Below are positions 39,618-51,019 of a stretch of 64,000 nt of DNA, piece after piece; the first letter of the stretch is position 1; each line of letters begins with the position of its first letter. The DNA comes from Auanema rhodensis (lineage: Eukaryota > Nematoda > Chromadorea > Rhabditida > Rhabditidae). The stretch is from contig OZ059900.1 in the NCBI GenBank assembly GCA_964057225.1, positions 10,860,501 through 10,924,500 of the forward strand, read 5' to 3'. Position numbers and translations under genes: made by a program. A model generated the notes under the pieces. That model saw only the letters and a list, made by a program, of their open reading frames with translations, did not search any database and had not been told where the DNA came from.

Positions 39618-41735
39618 CAGAAAATGATAGTTTGAATGGAGCATCCGTTGTCATAAAAAACAAAACTAACGATCAGGATGAGATTCGAACTCACGCGGGG
39701 AAACCCCAATGGATTAGCAGTCCATCGCCTTAACCACTCGGCCACCTGATCACAGGGTTTTTCCAAGAATACTCTTACTTAAACAAAGAAATTATTGTGA
39801 CAACAAATATCGTCAACAAACAAATAAGAAAGTCTTCCTGTTAAATCAGGTGGCTTGGCTTTATTTAGAAAATGATAGTTTGAATGGAGCATCCGTTGTC
39901 ATAAAAAACAAAACTAACGATCAGGATGAGATTCGAACTCACGCGGGGAAACCCCAATGTATTAGCAGTCCATCGTCTTAACCACTCGGCCACCTGATCA
40001 CAGGGTTTTTCCAAGAATACTCTTACATAAACAAAGAAATTATTGTGAGAATAAATAACGTCAACAAATGAATAATATAGTCTTCCTATTAAATCAGGTG
40101 GCTTGGCTTTATTTAGAAAATGATAGTTTGAATGGAGCATCCGTTGTCATAAAAAACAAAACTAACGATCAGGATGAGATTCGAACTCACGCGGGGAAAC
40201 CCCAATGGATTAGCAGTCCATCGCCTTAACCACTCGGCCACCTGATCACAGGGTTTTTCCAAGAATACTCTTACTTAAACAAAGAAATTATTGTGACAAC
40301 AAATATCGTCAACAAACAAATAAGAAAGTCTTCCTGTTAAATCAGGTGGCTTGGCTTCATTTAGAAAATGATAGTTTGAATGGAGCATCCGTTGTCATAA
40401 AAAACAAAACTAACGATCAGGATGAGATTCGAACTCACGCGGGGAAACCCCAATGTATTAGCAGTCCATCGTCTTAACCACTCGGCCACCTGATCACAGG
40501 GTTTTTCCAAGAATACTCTTACTTAAACAAAGAAATTATTGTGAGAATAAATAACGTCAACAAATGAATAATATAGTCTTCCTATTAAATCAGGTGGCTT
40601 GGCTTTATTTAGAAAATGATAGTTTGAATGGAGCATCCGTTGTCATAAAAAACAAAACTAACGATCAGGATGAGATTCGAACTCACGCGGGGAAACCCCA
40701 ATGTATTAGCAGTCCATCGTCTTAACCACTCGGCCACCTGATCACAGGGTTTTTCCAAGAATACTCTTACTTAAACAAAGAAATTATTGTGAGAATAAAT
40801 AACGTCAACAAATGAATAATATAGTCTTCCTATTAAATCAGGTGGCTTGGCTTCATTTAGAAAATGATAGTTTGAATGGAGCATCCGTTGTCATAAAAAA
40901 CAAAACTAACGATCAGGATGAGATTCGAACTCACGCGGGGAAACCCCAATGGATTAGCAGTCCATCGCCTTAACCACTCGGCCACCTGATCACAGGGTTT
41001 TTCCAAGAATACTCTTACTTAAACAAAGAAATTATTGTGAGAATAAATAACGTCAACAAATGAATAATATAGTCTTCCTATTAAATCAGGTGGCTTGGCT
41101 TTATTTAGAAAATGATAGTTTGAATGGAGCATCCGTTGTCATAAAAAACAAAACTAACGATCAGGATGAGATTCGAACTCACGCGGGGAAACCCCAATGT
41201 ATTAGCAGTCCATCGTCTTAACCACTCGGCCACCTGATCACAGGGTTTTTCCAAGAATACTCTTACTTAAACAAAGAAATTATTGTGAGAATAAATAACG
41301 TCAACAAATGAATAATATAGTCTTCCTATTAAATCAGGTGGCTTGGCTTCATTTAGAAAATGATAGTTTGAATGGAGCATCCGTTGTCATAAAAAACAAA
41401 ACTAACGATCAGGATGAGATTCGAACTCACGCGGGGAAACCCCAATGGATTAGCAGTCCATCGCCTTAACCACTCGGCCACCTGATCACAGGGTTTTTCC
41501 AAGAATACTCTTACTTAAACAAAGAAATTATTGTGAGAATAAATAACGTCAACAAATGAATAATATAGTCTTCCTATTAAATCAGGTGGCTTGGCTTTAT
41601 TTAGAAAATGATAGTTTGAATGGAGCATCCGTTGTCATAAAAAACAAAACTAACGATCAGGATGAGATTCGAACTCACGCGGGGAAACCCCAATGGATTA
41701 GCAGTCCATCGCCTTAACCACTCGGCCACCTGATC
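32974..41735 (-). tRNA. tRNA-Ser(GCT) copies 123-158
   Basis: Copies start at 32974+248k for k = 0 to 35, each 82 bp. A 1-bp loss near 32844 sets the phase. Copies 125 and 128 have the D-stem plus first-acceptor-pair change. Copies 151, 153, 154 and 156 share a double change: gtatt for ggatt in the anticodon stem and cgtc for cgcc in the D-stem. Copy 136 has an acceptor-stem change (gatcaagatg). Confidence 0.94.
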
Positions 41736-41900
41736 ACAGGGTTTTTCCAAGAATACTCTTACTTAAACAAAGAAATTATTGTGACAACAAATATCGTCAA
41801 CAAACAAATAAGAAAGTCTTCCTGTTAAATCAGGTGGCTTGGCTTCATTTAGAAAATGATAGTTTGAATGGAGCATCCGTTGTCAAAAAAACAAAACTAA

Positions 41901-43222
41901 CGATCAGGATGAGATTCGAACTCACGCGGGGAAACCCCAATGGATTAGCAGTCCATCGCCTTAAACACTCGGCCACCTGATCACAGGGTTTTTCCAAGAA
42001 TACTCTTACATAAACAAAGAAATTATTGTGACAACAAATAACGTCAACAAATGAATAATATAGTCTTCCTATTAAATCAGGTGGCTTGGCTTCATTTAGA
42101 AAATGATAGTTTGAATGGAGCATCCGTTGTCATAAAAAACAAAACTAACGATCAGGATGAGATTCGAACTCACGCGGGGAAACCCCAATGGATTAGCAGT
42201 CCATCGCCTTAACCACTCGGCCACCTGATCACAGGGTTTTTCCAAGAATACTCTTACTTAAACAAAGAAATTATTGTGACAACAAATATCGTCAACAAAC
42301 AAATAAGAAAGTCTTCCTATTAAATCAGGTGGCTTGGCTTTATTTAGAAAATGATAGTTTGAATGGAGCATCCGTTGTCATAAAAAACAAAACTAACGAT
42401 CAGGATGAGATTCGAACTCACGCGGGGAAACCCCAATGGATTAGCTGTCCATCGCCTTAACCACTCGGCCACCTGATCACAGGGTTTTTCCAAGAATACT
42501 CTTACTTAAACAAAGAAATTATTGTGAGAATAAATAACGTCAACAAATGAATAATATAGTCTTCCTATTAAATCAGGTGGCTTGGCTTTATTTAGAAAAT
42601 GATAGTTTGAATGGAGCATCCGTTGTCATAAAAAACAAAACTAACGATCAGGATGAGATTCGAACTCACGCGGGGAAACCCCAATGGATTAGCAGTCCAT
42701 CGCCTTAACCACTCGGCCACCTGATCACAGGGTTTTTCCAAGAATACTCTTACTTAAACAAAGAAATTATTGTGAGAATAAATAACGTCAACAAATGAAT
42801 AATATAGTCTTCCTATTAAATCAGGTGGCTTGGCTTTATTTAGAAAATGATAGTTTGAATGGAGCATCCGTTGTCATAAAAAACAAAACTAACGATCAGG
42901 ATGAGATTCGAACTCACGCGGGGAAACCCCAATGGATTAGCAGTCCATCGCCTTAACCACTCGGCCACCTGATCACAGGGTTTTTCCAAGAATACTCTTA
43001 CTTAAACAAAGAAATTATTGTGAGAATAAATAACGTCAACAAATGAATAATATAGTCTTCCTATTAAATCAGGTGGCTTGGCTTTATTTAGAAAATGATA
43101 GTTTGAATGGAGCATCCGTTGTCATAAAAAACAAAACTAACGATGAGGATGAGATTCGAACTCACGCGGGGAAACCCCAATGGATTAGCAGTCCATCGCC
43201 TTAACCACTCGGCCACCTGATC
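41901..43222 (-). tRNA. tRNA-Ser(GCT) copies 159-164
   Basis: Copies start at 41901+248k for k = 0 to 5. Copy 159 has a D-loop/D-stem change (ttaaacactc). Copy 161 (42397-42478) changes the nearly invariant U33 just before the anticodon (loop CAGCTAA in place of CTGCTAA). Copy 164 (43141-43222) has an acceptor-stem mismatch (cgatgagg). Confidence 0.92.
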
Positions 43223-43387
43223 ACAGGGTTTTTCCAAGAATACTCTTACTTAAACAAAGAAATTTTGTGACAACAAATATCGTCAACAAACAAATAAGAA
43301 AGTCTTCCTGTTAAATCAGGTGGCTTGGCTTCATTTAGAAAATGATAGTTTGAATGGAGCATCCGTTGTCATAAAAAACAAAACTAA

Positions 43388-43965
43388 CGATCAGGATGAG
43401 ATTCGAACTCACGCGGGGAAACCCCAATGGATTAGCAGTCCATCGCCTTAACCACTCGGCCACCTGATCACAGGGTTTTTCCAAGAATACTCTTACATAA
43501 ACAAAGAAATTATTGTGAGAATAAATAACGTCAACAAATGAATAATATAGTCTTCCTATTAAATCAGGTGGCTTGGCTTTATTTAGAAAATGATAGTTTG
43601 AATGGAGAATCCGTTGTCATAAAAAACAAAACTAACGATCAGGATGAGATTCGAACTCACGCGGGGAAACCCCAATGGATTAGCAGTCCATCGCCTTAAC
43701 CACTCGGCCACCTGATCACAGGGTTTTTCCAAGAATACTCTTACTTAAACAAAGAAATTATTGTGACAACAAATATCGTCAGCAAACAAATAAGAAAGTC
43801 TTCCTATCAAATCAGGTGGCTTGGCTTTATTTAGAAAATGATAGTTTGAATGGAGCATCCGTTGTCATAAAAAACAAAACTAACGATCAGGATGAGATTC
43901 GAACTCACGCGGGGAAACCCCAATGGATTAGCAGTCCATCGCCTTAACCACTCGGCCACCTGATC
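43388..43965 (-). tRNA. tRNA-Ser(GCT) copies 165-167
   Basis: Copies start at 43388, 43636 and 43884. Single-base linker losses near 43264 and 44030 bound this short phase block. All three match the consensus tRNA. Confidence 0.92.
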
Positions 43966-44130
43966 ACAGGGTTTTTCCAAGAATACTCTTACTTAAACAA
44001 AGAAATTATTGTGAGAATAAATAACGTCAACAATGAATAATATAGTCTTCCTATTAAATCAGGTGGCTTGGCTTTATTTAGAAAATGATAGTTTGAATGG
44101 AGCATCCGTTGTCATAAAAAACAAAACTAA

Positions 44131-44212
44131 CGATCAGGATGAGATTGGAACTCACGCGGGGAAACCCCAATGGATTAGCAGTCCATCGCCTTAACCACTC
44201 GGCCACCTGATC
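44131..44212 (-). pseudogene. Damaged tRNA-Ser copy 168 (T-loop/box B variant class)
   Basis: Copies 168, 173, 176 and 184 have gattggaac instead of gattcgaac, so the T-loop reads TTCCAAT. The changed G is part of the conserved TTCRA core that TFIIIC recognises in box B and that builds the tRNA elbow. Transcription and folding are likely impaired. Confidence 0.7.
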
Positions 44213-44611
44213 ACAGGGTTTTTCCAAGAATACTCTTACTTGAACAAAGAAATTATTGTGACAACAAATATCGTCAACAAACAAATAAGAAAGTCTTCCT
44301 GTTAAATCAGGTGGCTTGGCTTCATTTAGAAAATGATAGTTTGAATGGAGCATCCGTTGTCATAAAAAACAAAACTAACGATCAGGATGAGATTCGAACT
44401 CACGCGGGGAAACCCCAATGGATTAGCAGTCCATCGCCTTAACCACTCGGCCACCTGATCACAGGGTTTTTCCAAGAATACTCTTACTTAAACAAAGAAA
44501 TTATTGTGACAACAAATATCGTCAGCAAACAAATAAGAAAGTCTTCCTATTAAATCAGGTGGCTTGGCTTTATTTAGAAAATGATAGTTTGAATGGAGCA
44601 TCCGTTGTCAT

Positions 44612-44622
44612 AAAAAACAAAA
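44612..44622 (-). terminator. Pol III terminator of consensus unit (T4 then T6)
   Basis: On the minus strand the tRNA 3' end (44627) is followed 5 nt later by TTTT (44622-44619) and then TTTTTT (44617-44612). The same double T-tract follows nearly every copy at the same offset. In the units at about 21050, 25270 and 26760 the second tract is broken (TTTCTT) but T4 remains. In copy 159 it is T7. Confidence 0.85.
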
Positions 44623-44626
44623 CTAA

Positions 44627-44708
44627 CGATCAGGATGAGATTCGAACTCACGCGGGGAAACCCCAATGGATTAGCAGTCCATCGCCTTAACCACTCGGCC
44701 ACCTGATC
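44627..44708 (-). tRNA. tRNA-Ser(GCT), consensus copy 170
   Basis: Representative intact copy. The cloverleaf is complete: 7-bp acceptor stem GATCAGG/CCTGATC, 3-bp D-stem GCC/GGC, 5-bp anticodon stem ATGGA/TCCAT around CTGCTAA, variable-arm stem GGGG/CCCC, T-stem closing TTCGAAT, discriminator G. From memory it is very similar to animal tRNA-Ser(GCT) genes in D-arm and anticodon arm. It would decode AGC and AGU. Confidence 0.96.
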
Positions 44709-47700
44709 ACAGGGTTTTTCCAAGAATACTCTTACATAAACAAAGAAATTATTGTGAGAATAAATAACGTCAACAAATGAATAATATAGTCTTCCTATTA
44801 AATCAGGTGGCTTGGCTTTATTTAGAAAATGATAGTTTGAATGGAGCATCCGTTGTCATAAAAAACAAAACTAACGATCAGGATGAGATTCGAACTCACG
44901 CGGGGAAACCCCAATGGATTAGCAGTCCATCGCCTTAACCACTCGGCCACCTGATCACAGGGTTTTTCCAAGAATACTCTTACATAAACAAAGAAATTAT
45001 TGTGAGAATAAATAACGTCAACAAATGAATAATATAGTCTTCCTATTAAATCAGGTGGCTTGGCTTTATTTAGAAAATGATAGTTTGAATGGAGCATCCG
45101 TTGTCATAAAAAACAAAACTAACGATCAGGATGAGATTCGAACTCACGCGGGGAAACCCCAATGGATTAGCAGTCCATCGCCTTAACCACTCGGCCACCT
45201 GATCACAGGGTTTTTCCAAGAATACTCTTACTTAAACAAAGAAATTATTGTGAGAATAAATAACGTCAACAAATGAATAATATAGTCTTCCTATTAAATC
45301 AGGTGGCTTGGCTTTATTTAGAAAATGATAGTTTGAATGGAGCATCCGTTGTCATAAAAAACAAAACTAACGATCAGGATGAGATTGGAACTCACGCGGG
45401 GAAACCCCAATGGATTAGCAGTCCATCGCCTTAACCACTCGGCCACCTGATCACAGGGTTTTTCCAAGAATACTCTTACTTGAACAAAGAAATTATTGTG
45501 ACAACAAATATCGTCAACAAACAAATAAGAAAGTCTTCCTGTTAAATCAGGTGGCTTGGCTTCATTTAGAAAATGATAGTTTGAATGGAGCATCCGTTGT
45601 CATAAAAAACAAAACTAACGATCAGGATGAGATTCGAACTCACGCGGGGAAACCCCAATGGATTAGCAGTCCATCGCCTTAACCACTCGGCCACCTGATG
45701 ACAGGGTTTTTCCAAGAATACTCTTACATAAACAAAGAAATTATTGTGAGAATAAATAACGTCAACAAATGAATAATATAGTCTTCCTATTAAATCAGGT
45801 GGCTTGGCTTTATTTAGAAAATGATAGTTTGAATGGAGCATCCGTTGTCATAAAAAACAAAACTAACGATCAGGATGAGATTCGAACTCACGCGGGGAAA
45901 CCCCAATGGATTAGCAGTCCATCGCCTTAACCACTCGGCCACCTGATCACAGGGTTTTTCCAAGAATACTCTTACTTAAACAAAGAAATTATTGTGAGAA
46001 TAAATAACGTCAACAAATGAATAATATAGTCTTCCTATTAAATCAGGTGGCTTGGCTTTATTTAGAAAATGATAGTTTGAATGGAGCATCCGTTGTCATA
46101 AAAAACAAAACTAACGATCAGGATGAGATTGGAACTCACGCGGGGAAACCCCAATGGATTAGCAGTCCATCGCCTTAACCACTCGGCCACCTGATCACAG
46201 GGTTTTTCCAAGAATACTCTTACTTGAACAAAGAAATTATTGTGACAACAAATATCGTCAACAAACAAATAAGAAAGTCTTCCTGTTAAATCAGGTGGCT
46301 TGGCTTCATTTAGAAAATGATAGTTTGAATGGAGCATCCGTTGTCATAAAAAACAAAACTAACGATCAGGATGAGATTCGAACTCACGCGGGGAAACCCC
46401 AATGGATTAGCAGTCCATCGCCTTAACCACTCGGCCACCTGATCACAGGGTTTTTCCAAGAATACTCTTACATAAACAAAGAAATTATTGTGAGAATAAA
46501 TAACGTCAACAAATGAATAATATAGTCTTCCTATTAAATCAGGTGGCTTGGCTTTATTTAGAAAATGATAGTTTGAATGGAGCATCCGTTGTCATAAAAA
46601 ACAAAACTAACGATCAGGATGAGATTCGAACTCACGCGGGGAAACCCCAATGGATTAGCAGTCCATCGCCTTAACCACTCGGCCACCTGATCACAGGGTT
46701 TTTCCAAGAATACTCTTACTTAAACAAAGAAATTATTGTGAGAATAAATAACGTCAACAAATGAATAATATAGTCTTCCTATTAAATCAGGTGGCTTGGC
46801 TTTATTTAGAAAATGATAGTTTGAATGGAGCATCCGTTGTCATAAAAAACAAAACTAACGATCAGGATGAGATTCGAACTCACGCGGGGAAACCCCAATG
46901 GATTAGCAGTCCATCGCCTTAACCACTCGGCCACCTGATCACAGGGTTTTTCCAAGAATACTCTTACATAAACAAAGAAATTATTGTGAGAATAAATAAC
47001 GTCAACAAATGAATAATATAGTCTTCCTATTAAATCAGGTGGCTTGGCTTTATTTAGAAAATGATAGTTTGAATGGAGCATCCGTTGTCATAAAAAACAA
47101 AACTAACGATCAGGATGAGATTCGAACTCACGCGGGGAAACCCCAATGGATTAGCAGTCCATCGCCTTAACCACTCGGCCACCTGATCACAGGGTTTTTC
47201 CAAGAATACTCTTACATAAACAAAGAAATTATTGTGAGAATAAATAACGTCAACAAATGAATAATATAGTCTTCCTATTAAATCAGGTGGCTTGGCTTTA
47301 TTTAGAAAATGATAGTTTGAATGGAGCATCCGTTGTCATAAAAAACAAAACTAACGATCAGGATGAGATTCGAACTCACGCGGGGAAACCCCAATGGATT
47401 AGCAGTCCATCGCCTTAACCACTCGGCCACCTGATCACAGGGTTTTTCCAAGAATACTCTTACATAAACAAAGAAATTATTGTGAGAATAAATAACGTCA
47501 ACAAATGAATAATATAGTCTTCCTATTAAATCAGGTGGCTTGGCTTTATTTAGAAAATGATAGTTTGAATGGAGCATCCGTTGTCATAAAAAACAAAACT
47601 AACGATCAGGATGAGATTCGAACTCACGCGGGGAAACCCCAATGGATTAGCAGTCCATCGCCTTAACCACTCGGCCACCTGATCACAGGGTTTTTCCAAG

Positions 47701-50700
47701 AATACTCTTACATAAACAAAGAAATTATTGTGAGAATAAATAACGTCAACAAATGAATAATATAGTCTTCCTATTAAATCAGGTGGCTTGGCTTTATTTA
47801 GAAAATGATAGTTTGAATGGAGCATCCGTTGTCATAAAAAACAAAACTAACGATCAGGATGAGATTCGAACTCACGCGGGGAAACCCCAATGGATTAGCA
47901 GTCCATCGCCTTAACCACTCGGCCACCTGATCACAGGGTTTTTCCAAGAATACTCTTACTTAAACAAAGAAATTATTGTGAGAATAAATAACGTCAACAA
48001 ATGAATAATATAGTCTTCCTATTAAATCAGGTGGCTTGGCTTTATTTAGAAAATGATAGTTTGAATGGAGCATCCGTTGTCATAAAAAACAAAACTAACG
48101 ATCAGGATGAGATTGGAACTCACGCGGGGAAACCCCAATGGATTAGCAGTCCATCGCCTTAACCACTCGGCCACCTGATCACAGGGTTTTTCCAAGAATA
48201 CTCTTACTTGAACAAAGAAATTATTGTGACAACAAATATCGTCAACAAACAAATAAGAAAGTCTTCCTGTTAAATCAGGTGGCTTGGCTTCATTTAGAAA
48301 ATGATAGTTTGAATGGAGCATCCGTTGTCATAAAAAACAAAACTAACGATCAGGATGAGATTCGAACTCACGCGGGGAAACCCCAATGGATTAGCAGTCC
48401 ATCGCCTTAACCACTCGGCCACCTGATCACAGGGTTTTTCCAAGAATACTCTTACATAAACAAAGAAATTATTGTGAGAATAAATAACGTCAACAAATGA
48501 ATAATATAGTCTTCCTATTAAATCAGGTGGCTTGGCTTTATTTAGAAAATGATAGTTTGAATGGAGCATCCGTTGTCATAAAAAACAAAACTAACGATCA
48601 GGATGAGATTCGAACTCACGCGGGGAAACCCCAATGGATTAGCAGTCCATCGCCTTAACCACTCGGCCACCTGATCACAGGGTTTTTCCAAGAATACTCT
48701 TACATAAACAAAGAAATTATTGTGAGAATAAATAACGTCAACAAATGAATAATATAGTCTTCCTATTAAATCAGGTGGCTTGGCTTTATTTAGAAAATGA
48801 TAGTTTGAATGGAGCATCCGTTGTCATAAAAAACAAAACTAACGATCAGGATGAGATTCGAACTCACGCGGGGAAACCCCAATGGATTAGCAGTCCATCG
48901 CCTTAACCACTCGGCCACCTGATCACAGGGTTTTTCCAAGAATACTCTTACATAAACAAAGAAATTATTGTGAGAATAAATAACGTCAACAAATGAATAA
49001 TATAGTCTTCCTATTAAATCAGGTGGCTTGGCTTTATTTAGAAAATGATAGTTTGAATGGAGCATCCGTTGTCATAAAAAACAAAACTAACGATCAGGAT
49101 GAGATTCGAACTCACGCGGGGAAACCCCAATGGATTAGCAGTCCATCGCCTTAACCACTCGGCCACCTGATCACAGGGTTTTTCCAAGAATACTCTTACT
49201 TAAACAAAGAAATTATTGTGAGAATAAATAACGTCAACAAATGAATAATATAGTCTTCCTATTAAATCAGGTGGCTTGGCTTTATTTAGAAAATGATAGT
49301 TTGAATGGAGCATCCGTTGTCATAAAAAACAAAACTAACGATCAGGATGAGATTCGAACTCACGCGGGGAAACCCCAATGGATTAGCAGTCCATCGCCTT
49401 AACCACTCGGCCACCTGATCACAGGGTTTTTCCAAGAATACTCTTACTTGAACAAAGAAATTATTGTGACAACAAATATCGTCAACAAACAAATAAGAAA
49501 GTCTTCCTGTTAAATCAGGTGGCTTGGCTTCATTTAGAAAATGATAGTTTGAATGGAGCATCCGTTGTCATAAAAAACAAAACTAACGATCAGGATGAGA
49601 TTCGAACTCACGCGGGGAAACCCCAATGGATTAGCAGTCCATCGCCTTAACCACTCGGCCACCTGATCACAGGGTTTTTCCAAGAATACTCTTACATAAA
49701 CAAAGAAATTATTGTGAGAATAAATAACGTCAACAAATGAATAATATAGTCTTCCTATTAAATCAGGTGGCTTGGCTTTATTTAGAAAATGATAGTTTGA
49801 ATGGAGCATCCGTTGTCATAAAAAACAAAACTAACGATCAGGATGAGATTCGAACTCACGCGGGGAAACCCCAATGGATTAGCAGTCCATCGCCTTAACC
49901 ACTCGGCCACCTGATCACAGGGTTTTTCCAAGAATACTCTTACTTAAACAAAGAAATTATTGTGAGAATAAATAACGTCAACAAATGAATAATATAGTCT
50001 TCCTATTAAATCAGGTGGCTTGGCTTTATTTAGAAAATGATAGTTTGAATGGAGCATCCGTTGTCATAAAAAACAAAACTAACGATCAGGATGAGATTCG
50101 AACTCACGCGGGGAAACCCCAATGGATTAGCAGTCCATCGCCTTAACCACTCGGCCACCTGATCACAGGGTTTTTCCAAGAATACTCTTACTTGAACAAA
50201 GAAATTATTGTGACAACAAATATCGTCAACAAACAAATAAGAAAGTCTTCCTGTTAAATCAGGTGGCTTGGCTTCATTTAGAAAATGATAGTTTGAATGG
50301 AGCATCCGTTGTCATAAAAAACAAAACTAACGATCAGGATGAGATTCGAACTCACGCGGGGAAACCCCAATGGATTAGCAGTCCATCGCCTTAACCACTC
50401 GGCCACCTGATCACAGGGTTTTTCCAAGAATACTCTTACATAAACAAAGAAATTATTGTGAGAATAAATAACGTCAACAAATGAATAATATAGTCTTCCT
50501 ATTAAATCAGGTGGCTTGGCTTTATTTAGAAAATGATAGTTTGAATGGAGCATCCGTTGTCATAAAAAACAAAACTAACGATCAGGATGAGATTCGAACT
50601 CACGCGGGGAAACCCCAATGGATTAGCAGTCCATCGCCTTAACCACTCGGCCACCTGATCACAGGGTTTTTCCAAGAATACTCTTACTTAAACAAAGAAA

Positions 50701-50736
50701 TTATTGTGAGAATAAATAACGTCAACAAATGAATAA

Positions 50737-51019
50737 TGTTACATACATATCTCAAAGGAAAGCAGCTGACCATGGCAGCTGCTATTATTAAACTAATGCA
50801 GATAGTTTTTAAGCAATTCTGAGAATATTCTAGATGCACTTTTTATAAGCTTTGTAATATTTTGTGTAAACTGAGTAGGAGTTGTATGGATATATAAACC
50901 TGAGTCCTCAAGACTCAGGCATCTCATCATCTCATTATCTCATTATCTTACTTTCTCTTTATCTTCTTTATATTCGCTCTCTTAACTCTAGCTTTAGTCT
51001 TTGTATAATTATATTATAA
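50737..51019 (+). repeat. Truncated LTR (+ strand), downstream part missing
   Basis: It matches 2264-2538 of the left LTR, with one extra 8-bp ctcattat repeat. TATATAAA and the hairpin are kept (50891-50919). Homology stops after attataa at 51019, so the AATAAA signal and the rest of the LTR are gone, and pol coding sequence follows without a gap. On the left it abuts the array at gaataa, 76 bp upstream of the 5' end of tRNA copy 194. Confidence 0.9.

Larger units (their letters stand above)
44131..50660 (-). tRNA. tRNA-Ser(GCT) copies 168-194
   Basis: Copies start at 44131+248k for k = 0 to 26; the last is 50579-50660. This is the most uniform part of the array, mostly type A linkers. Copies 168, 173, 176 and 184 change the T-loop (TTCCAAT for TTCGAAT), hitting a nearly invariant box B base. 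Copies 168, 173, 176, 184, 189 and 192 are followed by the linker marker cttgaacaaag. Copy 174 (45619-45700) has a change in the first acceptor positions (ctgatgac). Confidence 0.94.
2681..50736 (-). repeat. Tandem array of 248-bp units, 194 tRNA-Ser(GCT) genes
   Basis: About 48 kb of head-to-tail units of 248 bp: an 82-bp tRNA gene on the minus strand plus a 166-bp linker. Tracking the C opposite the discriminator base, copies start at 2788 and end with the one at 50579. Only six places break phase: two 35-bp deletions (near 18318 and 19026), +1 near 19921, and -1 near 32844, 41885, 43264 and 44030 (so seven events, net -73). 193 x 248 - 73 = 47,791, exactly the observed distance, hence 194 copies. 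Linkers come in two main forms: type A (gtgagaataaataacgtcaa) and type B (gtgacaacaaatatcgtc, with cagcaaac or caacaaac). Type B dominates up to about 13 kb; type A dominates from about 25 kb. No other gene or transposon interrupts the array. Confidence 0.97.
44131..50736. repeat. Duplicated 16-unit block (3,968 bp spacing), second copy partial
   Basis: The linker marker cttgaacaaag follows copies 168, 173, 176 and then 184, 189, 192: intervals of 5, 3, 8, 5, 3 units. The second set equals the first plus 16. The second block is interrupted by the retroelement at 50737. Confidence 0.8.

Noticed and set aside
3231-50553. Dozens of near-identical minus-strand ORFs (MLHSNYHFLNKAKPPD...) as a gene family
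   Set aside because: They read through the tRNA and its flanks in one frame. Many units have it interrupted by linker changes, and the best conserved part is exactly the tRNA. The conservation is explained by the tRNA and by array homogenisation.
2681-50736. CRISPR array or generic satellite
   Set aside because: The period is 248 bp with no alternation of short repeat and unique spacer, and each unit contains a foldable tRNA gene with a Pol III terminator.
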